A stretch of 64,000 nucleotides of DNA from contig NC_030682.2 in the NCBI RefSeq assembly GCF_000004195.4, positions 133,985,759 to 134,049,758 of the forward strand, given 5' to 3'. This document shows, in pieces, positions 1-11,610 of the stretch. The notes beneath the pieces are model-generated. The model saw only the letters and a program-made list of their open reading frames with translations, had not been told where the DNA came from and searched no databases. Origin of the DNA: Xenopus tropicalis. Its lineage: Eukaryota; Chordata; Amphibia; Anura; Pipidae. Each line of letters starts with the position of its first letter. Within the stretch, counting starts at the first letter, position 1. Position numbers and translations under genes: made by a program.

Positions 1-207
1 CCATTTGAAACTTCTTAATGACAGGCCTATACATTCCCCATTGTATTGTAAATAACAACATGGGGTCAGGGCCTTATAGAAAAAATACACACTGGCAAGT
101 GTAAGTATGACCATACTATTAGCTGTTTACAGATACCAACTGTATTTATAGATTTCATCAATAGGTTTACACTGAGCAGTTTGTTTTTCCTGCTACTGAC
201 CCTATAT

Positions 208-494
208 CAGTGATCCCCAACCAGTGGCTCAGGAACAACATGTTGCTCACCAACCCCTTGGATGTTGCTCCCAATGGCCTCAAAGCTGGTGTCCATTTTT
301 AAATTTCTGGCTTGGAGGCAAATTTTGGAGGCATAAAACCATGTGTACTGCCAGTCCACATTGGGCTACCAAATAACCAATTGCAGCCCTTTTTGGGAAC
401 CCCCTAGGAACTTTTTTTTCATGCTTGTGTTGCTCCCCAACGTTTTTTTATATCTAAATGTTGCTCATGAGTAGAAAAAGGTTGTGGATCCCTG
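208..494. mobile_element. hAT-type MITE, 8-bp target duplication
   Basis: The ends are near-complementary (CAGTGATCCCCAACC at left, GTGGATCCCTG at right). They are flanked by CCCTATAT (200-207) and CCCTATAG (495-502), an 8-bp target duplication with one mismatch. There is no coding capacity. The same family occurs at 36259-36510 and, as a fragment, near 12890-13110. Ends and duplication length fit a non-autonomous hAT element; the superfamily is inferred. Confidence 0.8.
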
Positions 495-504
495 CCCTAT
501 AGCA

Positions 505-1800
505 TTATTTATATTGTGTAAATGTTTAATCATGAGGGGCCCTATGTGCCTGCACTCCTCTTTGCCATTAAATGATCCAGCCCAGGGAACTAGTGAGTGT
601 CGCTAGCTTATTCCCAGTCCAGAGCATCTGTGAAGATCCCAAGGGCAGGAAACAAAATGGTGGCATGGTGCTCACTAGAATACTACCATGAGTTGGTGTT
701 TTTTTTTAGTGGAGTACTGGTCCAGTTACAGATTATAAAAGCGTAGTAGGAACCTAACCAATTGGCACTGCCAGTGATAAAGCATTTCCTTGTCTCTTTG
801 GCCCCAGTTACATGGAGTGTTTACTCCACTTCTCTCCGCCTGCGGTTTTCAGTCAGATCCCGTCTAAAACCCATCGCCCTGTTGCTGCACTGACAACCAC
901 AGCGAGTTGATAATATGCAGTGACAACTCAACCTCCATCTCTGCTAAACCTGTATTTAACAAAATGATCTGCATGCTATTCACAGGAAACACCACCTTGG
1001 TTTTACCCCACTCTCTGTTGGACCAAAATAATAACATACGGATCATTTTAAAAAGCATGTCAATTTCCCTTTCAGCTGCAATAGAACGAGTTGTGAAAAT
1101 GCATCATTTGTATATTAATATCCTTAGCTCCTGGGTGCGGATTTGTAGCAATTCTTCTAAAAGAATGTCTCAAAAAAAAAAAAAAAAAATCCTCAATTTG
1201 CACTTCTAAATATTACAACTGGAATGTACGTAGCAGTAGGACCCAGAGTCTATGGAAACACCTCTTAAATCCTCAGGTCCCTCTTCTTCTGGACTGTAAG
1301 CTTTTAACATCAAAATCCTTCCTCCAGCAACAGTACCCTGCATTTTTCCTCTGGCACCTAAGGGGGGGGGGCTCCCTGGCTTATAGACACTACGCAGAGA
1401 ATGGTGTAAGCATGATGATGCTAATGGCCTCCGTATGTGCTTGATGCTTTAGGGCAGCTGCTTGGGTGAGTACCTATGGGCTTTTTGTGCTGCGGACGCC
1501 ATGAAGTGCATTTCATAGAACTGAACCACGTGGCACCATAGCAAGTAATTAGTCCCACTGAGCTGCCCAGCTCTGTACCCAGACTAAAAGAAGAAATAAT
1601 ATATATCACAATTTATTTTCATGCCTTTAGTAGAGTTGGTATGTGTAGCAAAACAGAAATCAGATTTTTATCAAAATTTGTATTGATATGTCCTCTGGCC
1701 CGCCGCATTACAAACAACTTTATTTTGAATATCTTTTGGTGACATAATTTCCTCAAGTATGTCTGACCTTACTGAGTAATTTCATACCCCTTCCCCACGG
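505..1800. other. Intronic sequence, no gene recognised
   Basis: This is part of the last NUDCD1 intron. I see an A-rich run near 1172-1188 and a G-run near 1363-1370 but no exon, RNA gene or recognised element. Open frames here are short and have no recognisable protein character. Confidence 0.5.
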
Positions 1801-1951
1801 ATATAAGGGCATATAAGGGCACATAAAGTGCCTACCACAGTTGCTTCCGATTCGCCAAAATGGATGCAACTGCACGTGTGCTTCGTCACAAACTGGGGCG
1901 CAGTTATGTCTGCCTGGCGTCATTTCCAGTCTTCTTTGTGAGAGTAACGTG

Positions 1952-2048
1952 TGCGCTGTCCCTATTGATGCAGAGCACTGAGGGAACCCTGGAACTACTG
2001 CCACCCCTAACCAAGCGGTCAGTGCCCTGCATCAATAGGGGCAGCACA
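1952..2048. repeat. Inverted repeat, 30-nt arms, probable MITE core
   Basis: Arms 1952-1981 and 2019-2048 are reverse complements with about three mismatches, around a 37-nt spacer. A looser relative of the surrounding sequence seems present near 13370-13520. Probably the centre of a degraded palindromic MITE; outer limits are not resolved. Confidence 0.55.
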
Positions 2049-2409
2049 CTTGTGCCAAAAGAGTAGTGTAACATCACTCTCATGCTACGCCAATGGGCAC
2101 AGCAGTGTCTGGTTTGAAAAGGGAGGCAGAAAGGACTGAGCAGCACTGAGTGCAACTATACAGAAGTGTGAAGAGCACATTTTAAAGCAAGAACCTTTAA
2201 TGAACATGGTTTTAGGTGCAAAACACTATGGGGGAAAAGCAAAAGTTGATAACAAGGGACAACTTGATCCCTATAATGTACCCTAAAACAGAGAAGGCAG
2301 AAAAGTATCTGAGAAAGAGGAATGATGAACATAAAGAGCATTTCAGCTCCAAGTACAGCAATCAGCCCTTGAAATGTCTATCACAGTGATATCCAACCAT
2401 ATATTCTAC

Positions 2410-2560
2410 TAGACTAGACTAGAACTCTTAGGGGCAATTAGTCACGGGGAGATTAGTCGGTGCGACTAATCCACGCAGCGAAAATGCGTGCACGATTGGT
2501 CGCAGTGACGTCCATTGGAGTCTATGGGCAACTAATTGCCCCATGTGTCTTTGCCCTTAG
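2410..2560. mobile_element. Degraded PIF/Harbinger-type MITE
   Basis: It carries the GGGGAGATTAGTC-like block and the complementary GGCAACTAATTGCCCC-like block seen in the copies at 14188-14458, 21131-21322 and 46420-46688. No intact target duplication was found here. Family membership is inferred from this shared sequence. Confidence 0.5.
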
Positions 2561-2569
2561 GGGGTTGTG

Positions 2570-2715
2570 TAATAACAGGCACTAGGTTTGCCCAGGAGCA
2601 GTAACCCATAAGCAACCAATTAGTAGGTAGCATTTACTGGTCACCTGTTTCAAAGAGAACATCTTATCGGCTGTTATGGGTTACTGCTCCTTGGCAAACT
2701 CAGTGCCTTTAATTC
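2570..2715. mobile_element. Palindromic MITE (second copy at 53616-53913)
   Basis: The left half contains GTTTGCCCAGGAGCAGTAAC and the right half its inverted counterpart ending at TTGGCAAACTCAGTGCC. The same inverted sequence forms the outer arms of the nested palindrome at 53616-53913. It is non-coding. Confidence 0.6.
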
Positions 2716-2796
2716 CATATGGGGGTTAGCATCCCCATGACTTATGTTAGGATGTTGAGCACCAAAGGTGCTTTTGGCATTCGTATTCTTTGAGTC

Positions 2797-3447
2797 GTAA
2801 CCCTTATTAGGCTGTATTAGTCAAAATGTCCAGCTAGGATAGAGCACTGGGTACACGTCACTCTGTTTCAACAGGATGGGCCTTCGCAATGTGGAAGGTG
2901 CTATATGGAGGATGTTGTATAACTACACCTCCCACTGCCACGTGTATGTGTGAAGTGCAATATTTAAACAGGTGGACCCAGGAGCTCTTAGTTATGAACT
3001 AAAGAACAGGTTTATTTACACACAAATCCAAAAATAACAGGGCTCAGCAGATATACTCACAGACCATGAGGTATTAGAGCAAGACAGGTGGTATAGATAA
3101 TATAGCAGACCAATTTGGCACCACTGTGGAAGGTCTAGGGAAGGTAGTTCTTTATCCTTAGGATATCACTCTTATTGGACCGGATCCCAAACGGCCGATG
3201 ATGGTTCAGGGATTTACTCTGACCTGTATCTAAACTCAATAAGGCAACAGTGCCTGTAAAGGAGAACTAATCCTCTATCCTCCTGGATGGAGCCAGAAAC
3301 TGCTCTTACTAAATAAGCTTAGTTAAACAACACCCTTCATATAGCAACTTCCACATTGCAAAGACCCATTCTGTTGAAACAGGGTCACTTGTACCCCGTG
3401 CTCTCTCCTAGCTGGACATTTTGACCAACAGCCAAATAGGGGTTACA
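2797..3447. mobile_element. LTR-related block with ~100-bp inverted ends
   Basis: Positions about 2797-2900 match the reverse complement of about 3350-3447 with scattered mismatches: both contain AAAATGTCCAGCTAGGA and TCTGTTTCAACAG-type blocks. From about 2800 to 3330 the block also resembles, in order and orientation, the LTR at 57719-58622; shared landmarks include AACTACA, CAGGAGCTCTT, ATACTCACAG, CGGATCCC, TATGGTTCAGGG and CTTACTAAATAAGCT. The right end therefore looks like an inverted copy of the left end of an LTR-like unit. I could not identify a target duplication. Confidence 0.55.
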
Positions 3448-3733
3448 GAATATTTCACGATCACAACAAGAAAGGGTATAAGGACTATCAAGTAATAAAG
3501 TTCCCTATTGCGAAGTAGTAAAGAGGCCAGATGCATTTCTAGTGAAAAATCAAATAATTATGATACCCACTGATCTAGGATACTGCCAAATAGCTATTAC
3601 ATGATCAGGAACCTAAACTGGCAGCTGGCCTACTGAGGATTGTGTTTAACGCTGCATCAAACAGTTTTCTTGGAAAGCCTGCATATGAAGAACGTCGCGC
3701 TTTCAGTGGTAACCATTAATAATTTCTGCTTAC

Positions 3734-3893
3734 CTAGGGCATTGAATGTTGCAATGTGATCCCAAAGGTTATCCGCCTGCTCGGAAACGGGCTGCCAGAG
3801 AAGGGCGTCCACATCATGTCGCAAGGCGAAGCAAGGCATCAGCTCCGGGGTGGCCACAAACGTAAACAGATACGGATTGCTCCCTAGATTGAC
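3734..3893 (-). CDS. nudcd1: NUDCD1 coding exon 9 (penultimate)
   Basis: This 160-bp exon is read on the minus strand. The acceptor is CGCTTAG just above 3893 and the donor is GTAAGC at 3733-3728. It encodes 53 codons plus one base, beginning [10 protein letters not shown] and containing [18 protein letters not shown] and [11 protein letters not shown]. These closely match the C-terminal part of vertebrate NUDCD1, a NudC-family protein with a p23-like CS domain reported as a tumour antigen (CML66). It follows exon 8 in phase 0 across a 24 kb intron and ends in phase 1. The last coding exon should lie left of position 1; I found nothing like it in 1-3733. Identity is firm from the exon series; splice sites are read from sequence, without transcript evidence. 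Confidence 0.95.
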
Positions 3894-3958
3894 CTAAGCG
3901 CACAAACACAGAAATATGTACATGTTGTAGGTGAGTAGTGGGTTGCAGAAAGTCACAT

Positions 3959-4300
3959 TAAAGGGGTTGTTCGCCTTTGAGTTCACTTTTAGTATGTAGA
4001 AATTTGCATTTGGTCTTCATTTTTATTTTTTTAGTTATTTCCCTTTTTGTTCAGCAGCTCTTCAGTTGGGAGTTTTAGCAGCTATCTGGTTGCTAGGGTC
4101 CAAATGACCTTAGCAACCAGGAAGTGGTTTCAATGATAGGGTGCTGGGGTCAGTGATCCCCATTTGAAAGCTGCAAGAGTTAAAAGGCGGCAAATAGTTA
4201 AAAAATGCTAAAAAATAATGAAGACCAACTGAAACATTTTTTAAATTGGCTATTCTATAATATACAAAAAGTTTACTTATAGGTGAACCACCCCTTTAAT
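3959..4300. mobile_element. MITE with AAAGGGGTTGTTC termini
   Basis: The left end AAAGGGGTTGTTCGCC is mirrored by GGTGAACCACCCCTTTAA at the right end. The interior is non-coding and includes TGGTTGCTAGGGTC and GGGGTCAGTGATCCCC blocks. Further copies lie at 47346-47810, in part at 13840-13985, and as the host of the insertion at 10757-11403. It begins about 65 bp upstream of the exon 9 acceptor in gene orientation. Confidence 0.8.
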
Positions 4301-4705
4301 GCTGTGTACATCAAAAGCTATATACAGTATCTTTCATTAGGTGCATATAGAAATTCACAAATATTGGAGGCTTCATTTAGAAATGATCTGGGTGCAAGTG
4401 CTAGAGCATCGATTGTTTGGTAGATACCTACACCTGGGTCCTTTCTGCACCTCATGCAGGAGAGGTGTGTGGCAGCCCTGTCTTTTCCCCCAGCCAAACC
4501 CATTGCTAATTGCATGTTAGATAGTGGGGAGGAGTAAGGATACTGACATGCCCCCCTCAGCGCCCCCTTATAAATACAGACCTGCTAACTTACAGTAGAG
4601 CAGTATTCAAGGAGGAGGGCAGCTCTATCATAGCTATATCATAGAAAAATGTCACAAATAACTTGAAAAACAAATATTTAGTGATGTCACTTGTGTCACA
4701 TGACC

Positions 4706-5222
4706 TATTTAAAGGAGACATGTTGGATAAATGGAAAAAAACCCTAATCCTGTAGGCTATTATGAATAATTTATGGTGCTGGTTTCACTTTGGGATAAAA
4801 TTGAATACTGTCTGCAAAAATGGCCCCTTTATTGGAGCTCCCTATAGATCCTATCAGGTCTCTGTCTGTGTTTCAAATGAGGGGTGGGTGTGTCCTAACA
4901 GTCCCTGCCAGAAGCACTGCAGGAGGAGAGAGCCAATCACAGCCCTGCAGTCACACAAACAAAGACAGGCTTTTGTTCCCTATCAGGTCAGCCTAGCTGC
5001 TGATTGGTTCCTATCCTACAGTGCAGGGTGACAAGAGCCATCCCCCCTGCACATTCAGCCAGCAGGAAGTGGAACAGATGGGCGGGACTAGTTGGGGTTT
5101 GGGGGGGGAATTGCTTAATAAATCAGTCTGAAACAACTTTTTTTAAGCACAATCCTTATAATATTTATAGGAGTATAATTCATTGGTACATTCTTAATTT
5201 TATATGATATGTCTCCTTTAAA
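4706..5222. mobile_element. MITE with AAAGGAGACAT inverted ends
   Basis: It opens with TTTAAAGGAGACATG and closes with ATGTCTCCTTTAAAG, a clear terminal inverted repeat. It contains AGCCAATCACAGCCCTGCAG and GATGGGCGGGACTA. Relatives are at 28190-28665, 46195-46830 (interrupted) and 56274-56870 (interrupted). No coding potential. Confidence 0.8.
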
Positions 5223-5880
5223 GCTGTATTGCAAGAAGCACAGTAATGTACTCTCAGAACTGGCAGCCTTTATATGTTCATGGAACTCCTCAATGGCTTA
5301 TATCCTCTTCCTATATTTTACAGCAGGGGGTATAATATTTCCTACATAATGTTTAGCCCTTTGCCTTGAGAACTTATTCATACCTTCTGTTTCAACCAGC
5401 AGAGCATAGCAGAGTAAGAGCCAGTAGGATAGAGATGATCCATATTGTGTGTGCAATAAACACTGTTCCCCACGAATGGCTGATTTCGATATTCTGCAGT
5501 AACTATCCGAGTGTGCCATTTCTGCTTATGTTTTCCTATCCATATCACCCAAGGTGCTGCTTATCAACGCTCTTTCAAACTGAAAAGCTTTGGGTAGAGA
5601 TTTGTTTAAAATTTCAACTGTGAAATCTCAATGGACCTTGGGTGTTAGAACTTGGAGCTCTAACACACCAACAAATCATTAAGTGGGTTGGGGGTTTTAT
5701 GGCTCAAAAAGAATCTTTTCTATGCTAGAAGAAATCATTTGTGTAAGGAAAGGGGCTTGTTAAAACTCAAAGGAGAGGTATTATCACTGGGGAGACTGCA
5801 AAAATATTAGGTACCGCTAGTGGTTGTAAGAACTTATTGAGACCCCAGGCCCTGCAGGACCCACATGCCGCCATCTTACT
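5223..5880. other. Intronic sequence, nothing recognised
   Basis: This is part of the 24 kb intron between exons 8 and 9. I found no exon, RNA gene or element with visible ends. Confidence 0.45.
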
Positions 5881-5890
5881 CCTTCTAGAT

Positions 5891-6292
5891 CATATATGTC
5901 AAACACAAGGCCCGGGGACCAAATCCGGCCCACCTGGCTGTTTTATGTGGCCCTTGGTTAGTGTGTCTGACCATCCAGCCTAATCAATTTCCATTTTCCT
6001 CACATAGTAACTAAGACTAAGGGGTATATTTATCATGCTGTTTAAAAAGTGGAGTGAAGCATTACCAGTAATGTTCCCAAGGCATCCAATCAGTAATCAG
6101 CTTTCAACAGTAGCAAAGCATCTATTGGCTGCTATGAGCACCATCACCGGTAATGTCTAACTCCACTTTTTACACATTGTGATAAATATACCCTTTAGTA
6201 TCTTACTAAGTATATTAATAAAAAATTTGGCCCACGACTTAGCCTGTGTTTTAGATTTTGGCCCCCTTATGTGATTGAATTTGACACCCGTG
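5891..6292. mobile_element. hAT-type MITE with TTCTAGAT duplication
   Basis: An exact 8-bp direct repeat, TTCTAGAT, flanks the element at 5883-5890 and 6293-6300. The ends are related inverted sequences (TATGTCAAACACAAGG and TTTGACACCCGTG). The interior starts with GGCCCGGGG... and includes a second, nested element. Non-autonomous hAT is the inferred class. Confidence 0.82.
6020..6196. mobile_element. Nested MITE with GGGTATATTTATCA ends
   Basis: The left end GGGGTATATTTATCATG is complementary to TGATAAATATACCC at the right, and it lies inside the hAT MITE at 5891-6292. Adjacent TAA and TTA triplets suggest a PIF/Harbinger-type target, not exactly duplicated. A related element with GGGGCATATTTACTATAG ends lies at 53679-53843. 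Confidence 0.7.
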
Positions 6293-6300
6293 TTCTAGAT

Positions 6301-7560
6301 CCTCTTTACAGCAAATCCAGGTGCATATGAGCAGTAGGGTAAATAGCCAAATAGCCAAACTTAGAAGCAAAAAGTTGGTTTGTTACTGTACAGTTCATGC
6401 ACATTAGGTCTGGGGCCACAAAGAAGTAAAATCCATTTAGAAAATGAATCTATTTTAACGGAAATACAATAGAACATTGGCTTTGATTATCTGACAAGAT
6501 GGTTTTATTCAAGTTTTTCAAATCTGGAAATGTCCACTTGAGAATATTACAAAGAATTATAATTTAAAGTGCCATTCTGCATGCCAATTTTCAGATTAAT
6601 CACTAACTATTAGAGGAAGCCGCGCTGAAGAGAAAGTATGTTAATTCTTGGTATGTCAATGGGCTGTCAGACATCAGTCCCCAGGCAATGGGACTGAGGA
6701 AAGGGCAATGGAATACTAAATCTCTTTATTAACCATATAGGCTGGGTTTTATGCTTGGTTTGGACAAATAATAATGAATGATTCTATCCAATATTCATAG
6801 TTATCCCTAACTCATGGCAATTACCAATGATTAGTTGCAGTGTAGGCCACACTACTACTAAAATGAATCATCACTTAATGCAGAATAAAAGTGGGGTCCA
6901 ACAATAAATAGACATAATATGTCCCTGCATACTCAGTGTGCATAAACATGGCTTTCTTTTTACCATACAGTCCCACAATACGACAAGAAAGAAAACACCT
7001 TGTCATTTTTCTTTAATGTACTTGTTTCGGTGGCCTGTGATGTACGCCTTACCCTTAAAGATGGAAATCAGAAACTGATCTGAAAATTGGTGTCAGCCAG
7101 AAAGATGAAAAAATAAGGTACATATTAGAGAAGATGTGTTACAAAATAGATAAGCTCCAAACATACAAAAAAAAAAGCAAAATTCCCAGAAAAGAGTCGA
7201 AATGACAGACACTGTTATAATTGCTGTGAAAGCAGAGTGTCACATTTACCCACAGTCTAAAGGAAAGGAAAAACAATCTGTTAGCCTTGACCTGATTGGG
7301 GCTCTATGTAATAACAGGGCCAGTATCTACAATGCCCTGCTTCCGTCATGGAAAATAGCCCTCTGTGACCCTGACAAGCTCTGCCAGCGAGACGTTTTTA
7401 TTCGCCATTTTCCCATCTCATTCTGTATTCAGCCCTTTGTTAAAGGCAGTGAATAAAAGCTACACAGAGTTTTTGCATGAAAAAGCATGCTGCTTATGTG
7501 TTCTCTTGTTTTGCTAAGTACATGCTAATGGAGAGACGTTAGAAATGATTTATTCAACCG
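6301..7560. other. Intronic sequence, nothing recognised
   Basis: No exon, RNA gene or element with paired ends was recognised. The 84-codon frame from 7202 to 7456 has no family features and is treated as chance. Confidence 0.45.
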
Positions 7561-7589
7561 GATGCCCCAGAGATGCCCCCTAGAGGTGG

Positions 7590-8413
7590 TAAAGCAGCCA
7601 GTGGTAAATACAGCCATAAGCACTTACAGAATTGCTGCACTGAGTCCTCTATCAAAAGAAACATAGGATTTCTTGTCTCTTTTTTTGTAAACATGATGTT
7701 CCAGTGTCTGACTTCCTCTCTCTTAATTCCCGTGGCCAGAGTCTGCAAAGTTCTCTTCTCTCTCCCCTCTCCTGCTACCCTCCCACTAGAATGCTAAGAA
7801 ATTCCTTCACCCTCCCTTAGGAATGTGTGATCTGAGCTATAAGCAGGAAGAAAGCTACTTAAAATGGCAACTGCTATATTAAGCAAACTGAGAAAGCTTC
7901 TAAAGCTGTTTACTCAGGTATGGTAATGGTTTCTGCAGAATAAATATATTGTTCTAGGTGGCACTAATGTGGCAAATCTATTGGCAGTAAAATGCCAAAA
8001 TGACTTTCCTTCTCCTTTAATCTTCATTAATAGCAAGCTGTACTGAGTTCTCTATCAAAAGAAACACAGGATTTATTGTCTTCTTTTGCGTAAACATGTT
8101 CTTACATATCAGACTTACTCTCCTTCATGCAAGGACACGAGTCTGCGCAGCTCTCTCCCTCCCTGTCTTTGCTCCCCCTCCCATAAGAATTTACTCCCCC
8201 TCCCAATCTGAACTACCAGCAGCTAGAGCTGCAGCACAGGAGTTACTAAGACAGAGCTAAAATGGCAGCTGCTATCTTAAACAAACAGAGGGGTTTTAGG
8301 GCTGTTTACTCAGGTATGGTAAAGCTTTCTGTATAATAAATATAGCATTCTAGCTTGCACTAATGTGGTGAATCTATTGGCAGTAAAGTACCTTTTCTTC
8401 TCCTTTATGCTAC
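7590..8413. repeat. Two tandem copies of a ~400-bp MITE
   Basis: Copy one (about 7590-8019) and copy two (about 8020-8413) share, in order, TATCAAAAGAAACA, GATTT.TTGTCT, GTAAACATG, CTGTTTACTCAGGTATGGTA, AATAAATATA, GGCAGTAAA and TTCTCCTTTA. A third, more complete copy is at 48564-49039 and begins with AAAGGAGAAGGAAAGGC. It is a frog MITE present here as a head-to-tail pair. Confidence 0.75.
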
Positions 8414-9230
8414 TAAAAATGCCATCCCCTTTAAACAAAACAGGGATTGTTTGTCCATACATTGCAATATATTCAAGCTGGCCAACTACATCCCCGGTCT
8501 GGCCAGCAAACAAGTTGCAGGTAAAAACTTACTCCTTGTGGAACATATTTAATGAAGCAGTAGAATTCTTAATGAATCAGATGAAAGTGTGTGTAGGACT
8601 GGCCAGACCGACACAGATCTCTACAGGGTTTACAAAAAAAAACCAAGGCCAATCATGCCTGCATGGCTTTATTAGTCGATGAATGGATACGTAGTATTCC
8701 CCATACTTGTTCCTGTTAGCATCCATTTTTTAATTTTTGAGCATTACTGGCAGATGTTCCGAGTTTAGGCATGGGGAGCATCCCAAGAGGTGGTAAAAAT
8801 ATAAATACGCATTGCTATGCATATCAAGCCAATCTGATATTAAGGTATAAACTAACTGCTGCCAGTTTTGTTCAAACATATAGATTCCCTATAACTACAT
8901 AAAACAAGTCAAACGTATAACCATCCACATTTATACGTTTGGCAGCTATTCCCTTTCTTAATGGGTGCAGCATACGCCTGATCTCCATTCTCCATATGTT
9001 TATGAAATAAAACCGAAGGAATGAACGCATGGCAGATTATACAACGGAGCGCGAGTGCAGATTTAATAGAGATGAAAAGGGTAATTAAACTTCTGGAAAT
9101 CTGAATAAAAGGCATTAAAGATGCGCTGTTTAGAGGATAATAAAAGAGTATTACATAGCTGTGGGTGCATAATTATCCAAAGGGATATAAATATGCAAGG
9201 AGTGAATCGTAAATCTCTGCACAGTGCGTA
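8414..9230. other. Intronic sequence, weak repeats only
   Basis: CTGGCCAGAC-like blocks near 8495 and 8597 hint at a short degraded inverted element, but no ends could be fixed. No exon seen. Confidence 0.4.
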
Positions 9231-9231
9231 A

Positions 9232-9605
9232 TGGTGCCCATTACAAGTGAAGATCCGCTCGCTCGAGGTGGCCAAGCAAGCGGATCTTCTTCCAATATCC
9301 CCACCTACGGGTGGGCAATATTGGGGAACATGTAGGCCAATTCGATTGTTTGGCCCTGGGGCCAAACGATCAAATTATGAAGGCGGCAATGGGGCAGCCG
9401 GTCCGTGGACCGCATCAACGAGCCGATGTGGTCCCCGATCCGACTAAATCTTTTAACCTGCCCGATTGATACGGTACCTGGCCAATTTCAGGCCAGATAT
9501 CGGTCAGACATGCCCCTCGTTCCTGCCCCTACACGGGCCGATAAGATGGCGAATCGGTCCAAGGGAATGATATCGGCAGTTACAATCAACCTGTGTATGG
9601 CCACC
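9232..9605. mobile_element. TTAA-type MITE, terminal hairpin, left end decayed
   Basis: The right end reads TGTATGGCCACC followed by TTAA (9606-9609), matching the TTAA-flanked copy at 34625-34993. Near the left end, 9250-9290 forms a hairpin with AGATCCGCTCGCT paired to AGCAAGCGGATCT. The interior shares the CGATGTGGTCCCCGATCC-type block and GGCCAGATATCGGTC. The left TTAA is lost. TTAA targets fit Kolobok or piggyBac-type elements; which one is not decided. Confidence 0.75.
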
Positions 9606-9609
9606 TTAA

Positions 9610-10188
9610 GGCTGGAAACCAGTGTTGAAACAATACAAATCCCACTAAACTAGGGAAAAAAAGTCTTTATTTGTTTACTTTTTGACTAATGTTTTATTTA
9701 TATTATTAAGCTTCCAGAACTTGACTCATTTCACTTGGTGAAATGCACTAACTGCCCGGTAATTAGAATGAATCAGTAGTCTGCCCCAGGGGAAAACTGT
9801 CTGACAGAGCATCATTCAATGCCTTCCCCGGTCCAACACGCTGATACCAGGATAAGTCACTGATTGGAACGTCCCTAAAAAAAACCCAGTAAGTTCTTGG
9901 AATAAATACTAGGCTGGCAGAGTATATAACGTATCTCATAAAGGGCAACTGATCAAATGAAGACTATTTGTGATGCTAATTTATTAAATATAAACGACAG
10001 AATGATGGAAATGTAAGATTAAAAGGCTTTCGCCAATTGCTTTTTAAATAATTCTCCGAGAGCTATTCCCACTGCAACAGAAAATTGGAATACTGATGTA
10101 ATTTAAAATACATTTTAGTAGATGCCAAAATGCACCACAGATCTGCTTTTTTAAAAAAATAGCCTCTCTGATTTTGTATGCATTTTTA
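9610..10188. other. AT-rich intronic sequence, nothing recognised
   Basis: No exon, RNA gene or element with paired ends was recognised. Confidence 0.4.
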
Positions 10189-10597
10189 AAGGAAAACTAC
10201 ACCTTAAAAACAAATATGGGTAGAAATGCTGTATTTTATATAGTGAACTTACTGCACCAGTCTAAAGTTTCAGAATTAACAACATTACAACAACATTAAT
10301 GATTCAGGCCTTTGGTGCATATGGGGGTTGCCATCTTGGAGTTTGTGTCAGTGACTGCACATGCTCAGAGTGGCCTGGGCAGCTGTTAAAAAAAAATATA
10401 TAAAAAAGCAGAAAATAAGGTTTGAATTTCATAGAAACTGATGCTACAGGGCCAGTTATTAAATTCTGACGCAAATTACACTGGTTTCTAAGCTGCCATA
10501 ATGTAATGTAAATGCCAATTCATTTCTAATCTGCCTTGTATTATGCCTTTTATATTCTATACAACTGTATGTTGTGAGTCAGTTTAGTTCTCCTTTA
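10189..10597. mobile_element. MITE with AAAGGAAAACTA ends
   Basis: The left end TTTAAAGGAAAACTACACC pairs with TAGTTCTCCTTTAAAT at the right. The interior includes TTGCCATCTTGGAGTTTGTG. Non-coding. Confidence 0.7.
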
Positions 10598-10689
10598 AAT
10601 TAATGCTGACCAGTTTACGTAAAATTCTAGGTATGAACTAAATCCAGAGTTTAGTTCAGAGTCTGGGCGGGTACTTGGCTAAATTAATC

Positions 10690-11470
10690 CCTTAAAGGGG
10701 TAGTTCTCTTTTAATTGTGTTACAGAATGAGCAATTAAATTGAAATTATTTGTAATTAGTGATGAGCGAATCTGTCCCATTTTGATTCGCAGAAAAATTC
10801 CCGAAACAAGAAAATTCGCGAAACGGCGCAAAATCCATGAAACACGTTTTTCGCGTGACTTTTTTTGGCGCCCGCGTCCTTTTTTTGTTGTGTGTCTTTT
10901 TTGACACGACTGTGCCCAATTTGACATGACCGTGCCTATTTTGACGCAACAGTGACTTTTTGACGCGCGACAAATTCTGTAAGGTTCCTGACCGCCGACT
11001 GTAAATTTAGTAATCCAAAGGGAGACCTCCTGGCAGGACCAAGACGTATACGGGGACAAGAACGACACAACTCCAATGGAAGTTCAAACTTGTCCAGTTT
11101 ATTCTTACGTGATCAGGGCTTTTATACCCCTTGTGTAACAAAGAGATCATTATAATAAGATGGAGCAGAACCTCATTAGCTTCAAGGATGGCCTTCAAAA
11201 ATGGCTAATGCGGGACAAGAATTTTAAGGAGGACACAAGGAGTATAACATGCGTCAGTGCATAGATAAGATTAAGTTGTTTCTCAAGGCTTATATTCATA
11301 AGGTGCAAGCTTCTACGGCGGAGTTTTGCAAAACGTTTCGCCAATGGTGAAATGCGAAAATTTGCTGCAAATCCATGTCTAGCAAAAAAATTCACTCATC
11401 GATATTTGTAATGTATTTTAATTATTTTTTCTTTGTATCCAGCTTTCAAATTGGGGGTCAGTTCAAATGC
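10690..11470. mobile_element. AAAGGGGT-family MITE split by an insertion
   Basis: The left piece (10690-10756) starts AAAGGGGTAGTTCTC and the right piece (11404-11470) resumes with the CAGCTTTCAAATTGGGGGTC block seen inside relatives at 3959-4300. The element between them is described separately. Confidence 0.6.
10757..11403. mobile_element. MITE with GATGAGCGAAT ends, nested insertion
   Basis: It is bounded by an exact 9-base direct repeat, ATTTGTAAT, at 10748-10756 and 11404-11412. The termini are TAGTGATGAGCGAATCTG and the complement of ATTCACTCATCGAT. The CG-rich interior contains ATTCGCGAAACGGCGC. About 10980-11315 does not match the rest and may be a further insertion; I could not define its ends. 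Confidence 0.65.
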
Positions 11471-11485
11471 AAACTAACCGAACAG

Positions 11486-11610
11486 TTATGTCCCATATGG
11501 CCCCCCTCAAGTCACTGATTGGTTACTGACTGCTTAGAGAGCTGTAAAGGAGGAAGTAGTGTTCTGGCTATTATGTTAGACATCTGCCCACTCCAGCCTT
11601 TATAGATTTC
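11486..11610. repeat. Uninterrupted copy of the repeat hit near 14.1-16.1 kb
   Basis: The sequence from GTTATGTCCCATATGG through GAGAGCTGTAAAGGAGG to CACTCCAGCC is the same as 14115-14187, 14459-14496 and 16099-16115 joined. It therefore serves as an empty site for the MITE at 14188-14458 and the Tc1 element at 14499-16096. Confidence 0.8.

Noticed and set aside
10679..11068. 129-codon Lys/Arg-rich frame on the minus strand
   Set aside because: It crosses from the AAAGGGGT MITE into the nested GATGAGCGAAT MITE and so is a composite of two transposons.
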